From: Clavelina lepadiformis
Taxonomy: Eukaryota > Chordata > Ascidiacea > Aplousobranchia > Clavelinidae
Reading direction: 5' to 3'
Assembly: GCF_947623445.1 (NCBI RefSeq)
Contig: NC_135243.1
Location: forward strand, 10,170,501-10,234,500
DNA: 64,000 nucleotides
Shown: piece by piece, positions 1-11,219 of the stretch
Layout of the letters: each line of letters opens with the position of its first letter
How positions within the stretch are numbered: position 1 is the first letter of the stretch
The notes under the pieces: generated by a model
Database searches by the model: none
What the model was told of the DNA's origin: nothing
Seen by the model: only the letters and a program-made list of their open reading frames with translations
Translations under genes and position numbers: made by a program

Positions 1-1324
1 AAGTCAAGTCACTGATGCGAGAAAAATTTCAAGCAAATTTTTTGCACACTTAAATAGATAGCCACGTAAGTATAAAATATAACTTTGTGCTTGTGGTTTG
101 TAAAAGGTTGTTTGCAAAATGTTAAGAATCATCAAAGCGTGACAAATTAGCATGGCTGGTTTCATGCATTCAGCCATAATGATAGGCCAAATCTCCAATA
201 GCATTTTTAACTGAGCATACGCTAAAATTTTCTCATGACACCACCAATTGCAGCATGCTGTTTTTCAGTAGCACCATGCAATAGGTGGCATCATGTACTA
301 TTGCTGATTTGTAGCTAGAAGAGGCATTATTATAAGAAAGGCTGTTATTGCTGTGCAGCAGTGTGCTGTTTTCAAATAACACCCTGCTGTTTACTGCTCA
401 GTGAAAAAACATGCTGTTGTTCATAACGTAATGAACAGCAGACTGTCATTGCTTGAGTAGCACCAGGTTGTAATTGATTGCTGCTGAAACTGGACAGCTC
501 AATGTTTGTTTATAATTATCAAGTGGGTTCAAGAGTATCAACATGTGAACATAAGTTACGTTATACTAACCCATAAAACCAGTCATTGAATATATGCATT
601 TAAATATGTGAAACATAAACAGCACAATAGAATATCTTTTTCTAAAAATTAATTTACATTTTTCTCGAAAAATATCCACATCAGCGGCTCACTTCAGCAC
701 TTTGTTGAAAAACTAACCTGCTACTGAATACGTCACAAACAAATAAGCCTGCCTGTTAATAAGTCAGGAGGCAGTAGCAGGGCACTAATTGCAAAACAGT
801 AGGATACTATTTAACAATTGAGCCCGCCGTTTTGGTTACCACCCTGTGTACAAATTTTGATGAGAATGAAAATTTATCGAGCCCATAGGATTTTTAGTAA
901 GGTATTAAGTAAAGATACATAAATTTATTGTTACAAATACAAATATTAGCCTGGATATATAAACGGAAGAAAGATTGAACATGTGCACACTTGAGTTACC
1001 GAGTCTGCCCACCCAAGATTTGCAGTAAATTCTGCCATAAAATACAGGCCAGAGGGTACACTAAAAGCCTGATAAATCTGAAGTTGAAAACAATGTTTCT
1101 CAACTAGGGCTATTTTATTCATTTAAGCCTTTTGGTGAGAGCCTAGCCTAGTGCAACTCAAATTGTGGAAGCCTATGCGTACTGGTGTCGGTACGCAAGC
1201 AGTTGGATTACCGGTATCGCAGGTGGTTAGAAAATAAACGAATCGAGTAATGTTTTACACTGATCAGAGCATGGGCCGCGGGCCGCGGGCCGCCGGTTGG
1301 ACATCCCTGAGGTATGGCATACAG
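1..1324. other. Repeat-rich intergenic stretch, no gene seen
   Basis: No convincing coding region. Bases about 145-204 (minus strand) resemble 37975-38035 (plus strand), so this edge holds part of a dispersed repeat. A GC-rich tract of repeated GGGCCGC lies at about 1272-1293 and resembles the GC-rich ends of the hAT-like MITEs seen elsewhere here. Confidence 0.4.
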
Positions 1325-1766
1325 CAGGGCTTCCCAAACTTTTTTGCTCGCGACCCCTTTCAAACTTCTGAAGTTTTCCGCGACCCTTCACGTTTAAATT
1401 GATTAGCAGTGCGAAATATACCTTTGTCATTAGTGACATTTATTGAGATGCAAAGACTGAATTCAAGCAACCAGTACTCAAAGCCTACTTACTACTTACA
1501 CATATGTAGGCCACTGGAAACAAAAAAAGCACACACATTTATTCAGTGTGATTGGTGCGACTGCTTTCTGCTACAAAGCAAGTCCAGCCGTGGCTCAACA
1601 TCTGCTAATGCTGGTCTCAAGGCGGTTTTAATGTTGATTAGGCTGGAACGATATTTTGTTTTGATTGTATTTTGTACTTCGTGTAAAATTGGTATACGCT
1701 CTGCGACCCCTGACGTTCGTTAAGCGACCCCTTGCGGGGTCGCGACCCCCAGTTTGGGAAGCCCTG
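1325..1766 (+). mobile_element. hAT-type MITE, 442 bp, copy A
   Basis: Begins CAGGGCTTCCCAAACT and ends with its reverse complement, so it has terminal inverted repeats of at least 16 bp. The flanks are gcatacag (1317-1324) and ccatacag (1767-1774), an 8-bp target-site duplication with one mismatch, as expected for hAT elements. A near-identical copy in the opposite orientation, also 442 bp, lies at 62810-63251. No transposase is encoded, so it is a non-autonomous element. Confidence 0.9.
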
Positions 1767-3255
1767 CCATACAGTGACTGGTCTAGTCGGTAATTTCCCT
1801 TCCCAACCAAATTTTATCAAGTCATTGTTGCGCATCATAGATATCTTAAATGCGACTAGATGGTGCATCCTGGTCAAGTTGTTGAGACCTGGTCAAGCTT
1901 TTGAGATATGCGATTTCTGTAACAATAATGTCGAAACTGCATTATACCTAATACGTTAGGTATATCTTATTGTTATGTGTAACTGCATTATCTTATGTTT
2001 TTTTTTATTCATAAGCACGGTTTTGAGCTTGGCTATGTTGTCGTCGATTTCATGCCAGAGGCATTTTTTCTACCTAACTATATATACCAAAAAGTGTAAC
2101 ATTTAACGAGAAGTAACATCCCCTCTGAAACTTTCATAATACTCTTCTATAGCCTGGTAGACTAGCTCAGAAGACCAGTCTGTATTTCGTGGTCGCTGCA
2201 CACACACACACACTAGTACAGTATTGTTTAATCAATGCTAATTTTCGATATTGTTCTGGGAAAATATTTGTAACTGGTTTGCTGTAAGCTTAAGGTGGCC
2301 TCATAACCTTTAGTATCACAACTTTCTGTTGGGTATTCCTGAACTGACAATATCTTTTAGACTTGTTGACTGCTTATTGCTAGTAACGCGTTTTACTATA
2401 TATCGCGCCAAGTTTAACAACTGTAAACCATCGACAGAGCTCTTTGAACATTTGGTGAAAGATACTGAAAAATCTAATAGAAGTTTAGCAAAAAGAAAAA
2501 CAAATTAAGATTACATTATATCATAGTAAATGCGGGTCTTGCCTGCCATGCTTTTGATTTGAATTTTTAAATTGCGCTTTGCCAATTATTTTATAGGACT
2601 GTTTATTTATTGTTTTCGTTTTTTGCATTAATCATTCATCATATTGTTAATCATCAATCAAAAAAGCAACGAAAAATTTTTTGAGCCAGTTACTGTGTAG
2701 TCTCTGCATTACTGCCTTCTGCATCTTGATCATGAGTTGTGCTAATTGTCATAATTAGCCCTTATTCCTACGAAATTCTCGTGCAGATCTGATGATATTA
2801 TAATGTAATTTGTTTTTTATTTCGTGTGTTTATCAACAAGCGCTGTTCTATATTTTGGCCGTGTTTACTATACACCACCTAGTTTTGATTACTTCTGAAT
2901 TACGTCATTCCGTCATTCGTATTACACCGCTCAATGCGTTAATTCTGATAATGTCAGTCTGATATGGCAGTCTATTATTTACAGTCGTCTATCGAATGCA
3001 GATTTATTCTGTGCTCTGAAGAATAGCAACCGTTCATTGAAAATCAACAATAAAACATTATTCAAGACTTTGACAGTTTGGTTTCGGTACCTTGATGCTC
3101 AAGTAGGCTATCAAGGGTTAATGAACGCGAAATCAAGGGAGCCAGATAAGCGAACAAACGATTAAGCAATAATTAACAACAGCCCTCTACCCCAACAACA
3201 CGCCTAGTTGGCACAGAGGTTTTAAACTAGGTGCGTGAGTTTTTGAGCGACTAGC
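1767..3255. other. Intergenic stretch without recognisable gene
   Basis: All frames are broken into short pieces. A short CA dinucleotide run lies near 2200-2212. Nothing else is recognisable. Confidence 0.5.
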
Positions 3256-4006
3256 GCTTAAAGTGAGGAGCAAGTCCAAATACAAGTTGATCTTATATGA
3301 AAGAACACTAATCGCTGAATATTCTGGTACAATAATTTTGAAAAATATTTCTATGTTAGGTAATTATAAGCAGAAGAAAATCGACCTTAATTGTGACGTA
3401 GATCAAGGCTCTTGTGATGTCATAAGAAATCAACACACGACATTCATAAATTTTGCAGTACCTATTGCTGTATAGCCTACCACGCATGTATCTGTTATGG
3501 TAGCTGCCAAGAGCTTGATAGGTGACAACCTAAAGCCCAACCACGGCATCCAGTACGGTTTCGGTTTTACAGGTAGCCTATGCAGTTTAACGGGTATGGT
3601 CATTTCACGGACGCAGATGACTTGGCTACCGGATTTTTTATGGGTAAAACAATCGTAATTTATTCAATTCCAATGCTTCTCGTTGCTACTTTCAACACTT
3701 GACGTCTAATTGAATATAGTGTTAACTTCCGTGACCTACACTTCTGAATTCAGTCGACAACAGATCAAGGAAAGAAACAGCAGCAGTAGCATGTTGCAAT
3801 TTGACTAATCTATGACATAACAACTTAACAAGAGCCTTCACCTACGTCACAACGAAGACCAAAAATTGAGACTGCTTGCAATTTTCTTTTGCCGATAGCT
3901 ACCTGAACACAAATTATTTTTCAAAAATATTTCACCAGAATGTTTAGTTAATAGTGGTATTTCAAATAAGATCAACTTGTTTTTGAACTTGCTCCTCACT
4001 TTAAGC
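3256..4006. mobile_element. Non-autonomous DNA element with 46-bp inverted repeats
   Basis: The first 46 bases (3256-3301, beginning GCTTAAAGTGAGGAGCAAG) match the reverse complement of the last 46 (3961-4006) at 43 of 46 positions. Both ends contain TTAA just inside the GC, so a TTAA target site of piggyBac type is possible, but the exact boundary cannot be fixed. The 751-bp interior encodes no transposase; a 70-codon frame at 3263-3475 starts inside the repeat and looks like chance. Confidence 0.7.
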
Positions 4007-4082
4007 ATCAATATCGTAGAAGGCTGCTGGTTAAAGAGTCACACTTTACCAGCGCAGAAGCGTCGTCAGCATGGTACTAGAT

Positions 4083-4574
4083 CAGGGGTGACGAACCTGC
4101 GGCCCGCGGGCCGCATGCGGCCCGCCAAACAATTTTGTGCGGCCCACCAAACGATTTGACAAACGCCCATACATGCAAGGCATATAGGACTTTTAGGGTT
4201 GCCATACCGTCCGGAAAATTCCGGACATGTCCGGAATTTAGGGTTAAATTTTGCGTCCGGGAGACCAGCAGTCTTGAACGAAGCGTCCGGTGAGACCAGC
4301 AGTCTTGAACTTTCTTTCACCTGTTTCTAATCTTTGCGCAATGCGATATCAAAAGCTGATAGCACAATTGAGTCGCAGCAGTATGTCTTCAATAGATTGC
4401 CGCACTCAATCGATGTATTTTTTGCGGCCGCGGGAGCAGCTAAAAATCTGCCAAATGAAGCGGTTGTGCTTGAATGCTAATTATTATGCAAAATGTTAAA
4501 AAAATTGTGCGGCCCGCTTGCTCAACCGTAACTGACAAAGTGGCCCGCGTCATCGAATAGGTTCGTCACCCCTG
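4083..4574. mobile_element. hAT-type MITE, 492 bp
   Basis: Begins CAGGGGTGACGAACCTGCGG and ends with GGTTCGTCACCCCTG. Both flanks are tactagat (4075-4082 and 4575-4582), a perfect 8-bp target-site duplication. The ends are rich in GCGGCCCGC. The middle holds a second, different repeat (about 4190-4312). Confidence 0.9.
4190..4312. repeat. CCGGACA-rich repeat nested in the MITE
   Basis: Contains TTAGGGTTGCCATACCGTCC followed by several TTCCGGACA-like palindromic pieces. It then has a duplicated unit of about 27 bases ending in GAGACCAGCAGTCTTGAAC (about 4253-4280 and 4283-4310). It looks like a fragment of a different transposon inserted into the MITE and partly duplicated. Confidence 0.5.
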
Positions 4575-4684
4575 TACTAGATTAACACCTGTCAAAACTG
4601 TCTAATTTTCCCCGTGAATGCCGCATGAGTAAAATAACTTAACGGGTGTTTGAGTATGGTTATAAAACAACTAATCATGAGATT

Positions 4685-5040
4685 TGTGATAAATATATCA
4701 ATTAATGTAATATAAAATTGTGTACGACATAAAATTCTCGTCTATCGAATCAGCGAAGCATAACACTTTGTGACGTAATCGATTGCTTCTCTGTTACTGT
4801 GCGTGCATCACGAGTCATCTCTGAACAGTCGTATGTTCAACGCCGCAACATGTCTGTATGCTGTTGCTGTTACAATGTTCTATCTTGATTTATTCGTTCA
4901 ATGAAGCTTCAATATAATCAGATTATACAGTTGTCATTCCTGTGTCATTATTGCTGAAGTCTATCAAAGTTCACTGTTAAGATATACACAAGTAAACAGA
5001 CTTTGTAAGGAAGTGGGCAAACCTTACAGGTTAAGGTACC
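4685..5040 (-). repeat. Dispersed repeat family R1, copy 1
   Basis: The reverse complement of this stretch aligns over most of its length with 37088-37465, and part of it with 11383-11585. Shared landmarks are TACCTTAACCTGTAAGG at one end, GAACGAATAAATCAAG in the middle and CGATTACGTCAC followed by a CGATAGA block toward the other end. No coding capacity was seen. The class is unknown. Confidence 0.65.
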
Positions 5041-5145
5041 ATACACCACTTTTCATTACAGATTCAATACATAACTAAGGTCTAGTAAATCGTTAGAAAC
5101 AAAAATTACAAATTAGTACTCAAAAGTTAAAACCACAAGACATAA

Positions 5146-5564
5146 CTGACTGAGGGTTTAAAGCACGATTTCACCGAACGACCCTCGGAACAGAGAGAGA
5201 ATCGAGGAAACAAGTGGAAGGGTATAACCGGAGACTCCAACGAAGACCAAGAGAAACCGATATCAAGACGAAGTAGGAATGGTTGGACCTTCATTGACCT
5301 TTCCGGAATACCACTGGACGAAGTTTTTGACTATCAATGGCGATGTAAAGAAATTCTCAAATTCCGACGAAGTAACAACCCAAGAGAAATGGCATCACAA
5401 TTTGACGAACCAGTTCATTGCACGAACTGTAATGCAGTTTACGTAAGATGTGAATGCTCAAATTATTCGGTTCAATATATTAAAAATAGTTACCACACGT
5501 ATAGAGGAGAATGCTGTGATTTTGTCCACAAACCGGATAAAGTAGAGCTCAACTCTGCAGTCCA
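5146..5564 (+). CDS. Unidentified exon-like open frame, about 139 codons
   Basis: An uninterrupted frame runs from after a TAA at 5143 to a consensus donor GTGAGT at 5565; without splicing it would stop at TGA 5566-5568. The only internal ATG is late (peptide MASQFDEPVHC). The product is charged at first (SEQRENRGNKW, NEDQEKPISRR) and has a cysteine-rich end: CTNCNAVYVRCEC, then ECCDF. That spacing would suit a small metal-binding or disulfide-bonded module. I do not recognise a family. No clear pyrimidine tract or acceptor lies upstream and no partner exon was found, so it may be an exon of a missed gene, a pseudogene or a piece of a transposon. The long open frame and good donor argue against pure chance. 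Confidence 0.35.
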
Positions 5565-6106
5565 GTGAGTATAAAGCTTCAATACGATTCATTACAGAAA
5601 TGTTTTAAAAACGTTTGTAATAGTGTTTAATACAGATAGCAGCGATCTCTGGTTTTGTGACCACGTGTCTGCGTCAAACTCCGCTTGACCTGACTTACAT
5701 GAAGGCTTAGTGTCCTTCTCTACCAGCACAAATTGCATACAAACAGTAGGCTATATTAGGTTAAAATCTCAACTACAATGTTTATTCGAAACCGTAAAAC
5801 ATAAGATATTGTGTCAGAATAAGCATTTAAACAGCACGCCCAATGATAATTAATTAATTATATGTGTGGAATACGCCGAGGAGTTCGAAAAGTTAAAGGG
5901 ATAATGCTATGGGGTATGACTGTGTGACACTAAACGCCACAATGCCAATTTTTGTTTATAAAAATACTCTTTTATATTCTATTTGTCATATTACATTGTT
6001 AGTATGTTTCCAGGCCCAAAGTTAGTTTTAAATGCACAAAAATTTTATAAAAAACTTGAACACGTCAATAAAAACTTGCCAGTCCAAAATACTCCAAAGT
6101 TTGTGT

Positions 6107-6112
6107 TTTATT
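6107..6112 (-). promoter_or_regulatory. Poly(A) signal of START-only CERT-like gene
   Basis: The minus strand reads AATAAA about 50 bases after the stop codon of the START-only gene. It is the nearest canonical signal and would give a short 3' untranslated region. Confidence 0.45.
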
Positions 6113-6164
6113 TTGACCTAAAAACATCATCAACAACAAAGTAAATTAAATTATATAATATTAC

Positions 6165-6968
6165 CTAAATTAAATTTGCATCATTTCTTTTTGTCATTAC
6201 GTAGTTAGGAAAGCTTCGAATAAAATTTAAGCATTCACGTTCACAAAGAATCTTAAACAATACAGATGGGACCCATCCACCGGGATTGATGTCGGCAAAG
6301 TAAGTAATCTCGCTTGTAACACAATCCCTTGTTGTTGCACCACCACCCATTGGTGGTGTTACATAAGTACGACATATTAGTGCGACATCAATAAACGCCC
6401 TCACACAACCAGATGAAGAAATCTCTTCATCGTGATCAACAGAAAAGTTGGACACCATCCATGCGTCAAGAAGTTTGCGACCGCTTTTCTCTGGTGAGTT
6501 GACCTTACTGTTCTTTATGATTGAAGACAGGAAAACGCAATCTCTTTGTGCAACTGGAGGCACCCTGTGATGTGTCTGTTTAACTATCACACTGGTTTCA
6601 TTCAATACCTCAAGGACCATGATGTTTTCAACAGTTCTATCCCATTCTTTTCGGTTTTCAACTTGCCAGAAGCAATGACAAATTTCGCTAGCAGTAATGT
6701 TTTTTACCGTGTGAATGGCTTTCAAAGAATCCCCTGGTTTGCCAGTTTTACCGGCAGCTTTCCGATACAATTTCGTATCTCCCTCATTTACTAAAAGTGT
6801 CCAGTTATCATTGGTTTCAGGAGATTGTTGTAATTCATTTTCAAACAGCTGTCGCCTCTGTTTCAATTCATCGTGAAAACGGTGAAGTTGGTTGTCTCCG
6901 TGAGAAAATAATCGACTTCGAAAAAGAGCGCTTTCTGCGGAACTGTAATTTGCCTTCATGTTTTGCAT
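6165..6968 (-). CDS. START-domain protein, CERT-like, START only
   Basis: A single open frame of 267 residues matching the C-terminal START domain of ceramide transfer protein (about residues 45-262). Landmarks are ASEICHCFW, KQTHHR, RDCVFLSS, WMVSNFSVDHD and ITYFADINPGGW. The PH domain, serine-rich motif, coiled coil and FFAT motif of full CERT are absent; only about 40 unrelated residues precede the START domain. Of the four ceramide-contact positions known in human CERT (E446, Q467, N504, Y553), Q131, N174 and Y223 are kept, while the glutamate is D110. The family carries lipid in a closed cavity, so this could be a soluble lipid carrier without membrane tethers. The N-terminus could lie in an unseen upstream exon. 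It is the last of three same-strand intronless CERT-like genes, about 0.9 kb from the next copy, and the most diverged. Confidence 0.8.
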   Translation of the reverse strand: MQNMKANYSSAESALFRSRLFSHGDNQLHRFHDELKQRRQLFENELQQSPETNDNWTLLVNEGDTKLYRKAAGKTGKPGDSLKAIHTVKNITASEICHCFWQVENRKEWDRTVENIMVLEVLNETSVIVKQTHHRVPPVAQRDCVFLSSIIKNSKVNSPEKSGRKLLDAWMVSNFSVDHDEEISSSGCVRAFIDVALICRTYVTPPMGGGATTRDCVTSEITYFADINPGGWVPSVLFKILCERECLNFIRSFPNYVMTKRNDANLI

Positions 6969-7840
6969 TGTATTCTAAATTACAATTGACTTTCCAATAA
7001 CCGACCTTTCTAACATCATACATCGCTTGGATAAACAATAAAAATAAATTAATTTAATGAAGACAATCATTTGTCACAATCACAAGGTGTTTGTGTTTGA
7101 TTAATTATCAGGAAATGATAACACGGAAATACGAGTAATAACGTAACGGATCACAAGATTGTCATCAATAGCTGCTGACGTGGTGTGTGTTACTTCAGTA
7201 CACTGTTTATATAGCCTACAAAATGTGTGTAATGTGGCGAATGTTTGTCAGACAACGTTCTAAAAAGGATAGATTCTGAGTTTCAAACGTTTTAAGGTTT
7301 CACAACACTTTAATTAACACAGATTTCCTCTAAAATTAAAAAAATAATAAAAACATATTTGATCATCGGTAAGTGTTTTGTTTGCTATACTTGCTAGGTT
7401 TGAGTTCCTACGAGCAATACATTTAGCTGTTACACGTTTATGGTTTCTCATTATTTGTTACAAAAAAAAACAGTCACATTCAAATACGTTACACAATAAA
7501 AACACAGCCAAACGAATTATAAAAAATTGAAGCTTGCTCGATCATCAACACTGAAGGAGCTGGTGATATTTTGGCTTGTCAGTCAAGTAAACTGCAAACG
7601 GCTAATCATTAACTTATCATTAGAAATAATACGCAACAGGTAGACAAAATTTACTGTCATAAAAGTTAAACTGGTGGTGATAGGTAAACAATGGTAGTCC
7701 AAAGCATATTGAAAATCGCTGTGAGACTATAATTGCACTTCTAATGAGTACTTCTATTTGTAACCTCAAAGTTGCTCCTGCATTAAACGTTAAAAGTAAA
7801 ATATAGGTCTACTTGTATAGCATTGAAGCTCGGTTAACAA

Positions 7841-9457
7841 TTAAAAAGAAACGTCTTTATCTTTGGTTTTATCTTGAACGTATGTTGTAAACGTTCGAAG
7901 AAATTTGGCGTATTCTCTCTTTTGAAATGGCCGTAGAAAAGACGCTGGGGCCAGGCCACCTGGGTTGATACTTGCCACATACACAATATCACATGTTATA
8001 TGATCGCGTATGGCGTCACTTCTGTCATCTGGGGAAGTTATATAAGTTTGGCAAATGAGAGCAACTTCAATAGTGGCTCTTACACATCCAGGCACAGGGT
8101 TGGCTTCGGCATGGTCAACTGAGAAGTTGCAAACCATCCACGTGTCGTGTGCTTCATGACCATTTGCAGTTGGCGGTGGATTGTCTATTTTTAGTATAGA
8201 TGATAGGTAAAGGCAATCCCTTGGTGCCGATGGCCATATCCGTTTGTGAGATTGATAGATTATAACAGTCGAATCATCTAATTTTTCTAATACTCTAAAT
8301 TCCTCTACCGAGCCTTCCCATTCTTTTCGTACGTCGCTCAGCCAGAAGTTGTGGCACACTTCTCGTGCCGTTACCTTCTCTATTTTATGAATAGCTTTTA
8401 AGGGATCACAAATTATTCCATCCCGGATAAGTTCTCTCGTGTACATTTTCATCTTCCCTTCTTCTGCACATAGTTGCCACTTGTCACCATCAACACCAGA
8501 CGGTTGTATTGACTCAAGTAAGTGATCCTGAACCCTTTTTGATAGTTCTTGGCTGAAGCGATGGCTCGTGAGTCCTGGCGTTGTTGGCATCTCTTCGGAC
8601 ACATTCTCGTCGTCTGAAAGGTTGTTAGGTTCTGACTGTTCTTTAACAGCTTTTCGAAAAGAACTTAACTGTTCATGGGCAACTTGAAGCTGCTTTTCTT
8701 TTATACTGAGCTTCTTTCTCCAGCTTTTTTCCCGACTGTTTATGGCTACAACGCAACTTGCAAGGGTATTCTGCACACTTGTTGTGACGGCTCTGAAAGT
8801 GATTGATTTCTCTTTAAAGTCTATTTGATTATCATGCTCAAATGTCTTAAAGTTGTGATTGGAATCAAGTGCGGGTTTTTTGGTGAAATCGCTGTCATCG
8901 TTCGAACTACTGCCAGTCCAGTGTGCACATGCATCAAAGTACTTTTGCAGAGCGTTAATATGTTTGTCAAGGATGCCCCGAAATGTATTTAGTTCAAAAA
9001 GTTTTTCCTCCAAGTCGTTTCCATTTGATACCTGCGACCTTGACGAAGAGTCGCTTGAAATTGATAAAGTGGATGCTCGTCTGCTATGTGTTGTTTCTTC
9101 TTCATAGCTTACATTTGCAGCAAGTATCTCTACCCAACGTTGTCTTTCTGTTTCATCGGCAACTCGGAAATACCAGATGTTGTCGTTAAGACAAACGTCA
9201 AATCTACAAGGATCAAATTCGTTCACCACGATTGTGGCTTTCAGCAGACTGATGCTGCCTCTGCAGCCAAACTCTGTATCAGCTTCACTTAAATAATATG
9301 ACAATATTCCGTCGTTGCAGCAAACGTAACGGTCTTGCCATCCTAAAATGTAGTTTGTCCATTTACTTAATGTCCCTTTGCTACTAAGCGTACGGTCAAT
9401 TTGTGAAGATGTGTTTTCATATCCAGAGTTGGTTATACTTGGTGAATGCACAGACAT
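7841..9457 (-). CDS. CERT-like ceramide transfer protein, PH and START, no FFAT
   Basis: An intronless gene of 538 residues. The PH domain (about 26-116) keeps the phosphatidylinositol-4-phosphate-binding residues of CERT: K32, W33, Y36, R43 and R66 (SKWTNYILGWQDR, CRGSISL). A serine-rich stretch follows (125-142, RRASTLSISSDSSSR), then the LEEKLFELNTFRGILDK segment and a predicted coiled coil (about 240-272). The START domain (about 300-535) keeps all four ceramide-contact positions: E381, Q402, N444 and Y493. The FFAT motif that binds VAP proteins on the ER is missing; the matching region has only acidic residues (SDDENVSEE, 281-289). By family knowledge it should reach trans-Golgi PI4P membranes and bind ceramide, but would lack the usual ER contact. 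The start is the first ATG, and the following residues precede the PH domain much as in CERT. Confidence 0.9.
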   Translation of the reverse strand: MSVHSPSITNSGYENTSSQIDRTLSSKGTLSKWTNYILGWQDRYVCCNDGILSYYLSEADTEFGCRGSISLLKATIVVNEFDPCRFDVCLNDNIWYFRVADETERQRWVEILAANVSYEEETTHSRRASTLSISSDSSSRSQVSNGNDLEEKLFELNTFRGILDKHINALQKYFDACAHWTGSSSNDDSDFTKKPALDSNHNFKTFEHDNQIDFKEKSITFRAVTTSVQNTLASCVVAINSREKSWRKKLSIKEKQLQVAHEQLSSFRKAVKEQSEPNNLSDDENVSEEMPTTPGLTSHRFSQELSKRVQDHLLESIQPSGVDGDKWQLCAEEGKMKMYTRELIRDGIICDPLKAIHKIEKVTAREVCHNFWLSDVRKEWEGSVEEFRVLEKLDDSTVIIYQSHKRIWPSAPRDCLYLSSILKIDNPPPTANGHEAHDTWMVCNFSVDHAEANPVPGCVRATIEVALICQTYITSPDDRSDAIRDHITCDIVYVASINPGGLAPASFLRPFQKREYAKFLRTFTTYVQDKTKDKDVSF

Positions 9458-9613
9458 TTTTAATGTTCAGGAAACAACTATGCAAATGATAAGAAAGGTT
9501 GATGTAACTAAAACAATATTATCCACCTGTAGAGAAAAGAAGAAACCTTGAAATATAGCTGAGAACAAGCGATTGTTTCCAACTGAATTAGTGACTGCTA
9601 TTAATAGGGTCCA

Positions 9614-9691
9614 GTATACAAGTGCTCAACAAGATATACAGCAATTTGAGTAGGTGGGGTCTAGTATAAAAAAGGTTGTGCACTTGTATAC
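9614..9691. repeat. Imperfect inverted repeat near the CERT-like gene
   Basis: GTATACAAGTGC at 9614-9625 pairs with GCACTTGTATAC at 9680-9691, with weaker pairing outside. It lies about 160 bases upstream of the ATG of the gene at 7841-9457. It could be a regulatory hairpin or a small transposon remnant. Confidence 0.4.
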
Positions 9692-11211
9692 TATACTCCA
9701 TTAATACAATCTTATAACCATGCTTAATCGATTGTAACAAGAACAAACAATCAAATATTTAACCGGCCGCATGCATATGCTGTACTGAACTAAACTTAGA
9801 CCCAATTTGCATTACGTAAGTTGATTAAAACAAAGTTACGATATATCATTATTCATTATATAGGGTTATACAATATTTTCTTTCGCTTACTGGCTGTTAT
9901 CACGGCATAAAATAAAAACGCTTGGACACACATGTTTATAACATGTCACCGTTTCAACTATGATTGCCTTTGATGAATTTTCAATGTTACATTCAGTAAT
10001 CTTTACAATGGGCTATATTGGGTTTGCATTGCATAACAAACTGCCTCGACAAAAAGTAAAATGAGTCTAACTTAGTCCACAGGTCATAAGAATTCCTTGA
10101 TTGCTGCAAATTCGACAAGTCGCCAACGGCGTTACTCCTGTAACAAAGAAAAGTAAGTAACAAATACTGCTTATGCTTGGAAGCAAAAAGTGCCTACGTT
10201 AGCGTTTCGTAAAATGCCCATATCTGCTTACATAGGCAATTCGCGAAACCGCTATACTTACACAAACAGGTGATAAAGGCGACTGGACCGGTGCAAAACA
10301 CATGGAATCACTGGCGTGAATATTTCTCTGTGAGAATGGAGAAAATACATTGTAGGTTCGACTCGAGGTATCATGTATATGGGGGCGAAGCATTGAGCAG
10401 GCTACCATCGATATCATTTTAGCTTATTCCTCCGGGCGGTTTTGTTTTGTTTATACGTGCTAGTTGCTACAATTTAGTGTCTTAGGAGAAATAAAATATA
10501 AACACTATCATATAGTTACCAAGAAATAACCAGTATTCATTTTCGCAAAAACAACTATCTTCGGACTTAGAGCAAGTTTAGAGCAAAAAATGAACCTTAC
10601 ATTTCAATTCACCTTGAAAAAACTGGTTCCAAAAGCCCTTCAGCCTTTACAGTATGAAACATGTTGAAATCACATGCATGCGAGCCTTCAACCGCCATTT
10701 GATTTATCATTGTAACATGACTGATGACTCACCTGAAAATTGTCCCTCTACCATTCTACCAGATTCTTCATCTGGGAGTTCAACGACCATTGAAGTTATA
10801 CTGAACGTCCCGTATTGCTTCATTTTAACTAACATTTTTACATTGTAGACCGACAGTGTTTTAATACGCCATATATTTGTAATTATACGAAACTTTATAC
10901 CTGCCGCCTTTGTATGTTACAGGATGAAACTTTTTTTTACAAAATACCAGTGACTGCGACGGCAACTGTAATGAAGCGCGAAACCTTACGCGAATTCAAA
11001 AAAGCAAACATTCTGCGCAAACTAGATCACGCTGTGCGCTCTAAGAGAAAAAATAGGTCAAGTAAAAGATTAGAGGTGAACTGAAGTCATTTTCAATTTA
11101 TTTTCTAAAAGCACGGTTATTCCGAAAATGTAAACGAAATTTTTCCATCGTTTTCGTGAACGAGTTATTAGCAAAACCGTTTTCAAAAAAACTGTGGGGG
11201 AGCGTATGATG

Positions 11212-11219
11212 TGACGTCA
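11212..11219. promoter_or_regulatory. CRE-like palindrome TGACGTCA
   Basis: An exact match to the CREB/ATF consensus, within GTGACGTCAC. It has no nearby gene start, so its role is uncertain; an 8-bp match can occur by chance in a window this long. Confidence 0.2.

Noticed and set aside
1409..1877. Several overlapping frames of 60-104 codons
   Set aside because: They lie in or across the non-coding hAT MITE and recur in its other copy at 63 kb; no protein features.
8859..9292. Plus-strand frames opposite the CERT-like gene
   Set aside because: Shadows of the real minus-strand coding sequence.
10345..10375. GGTTCGACTCG resembling a tRNA T-arm
   Set aside because: No acceptor stem, A box or D-arm could be placed at the right distance.
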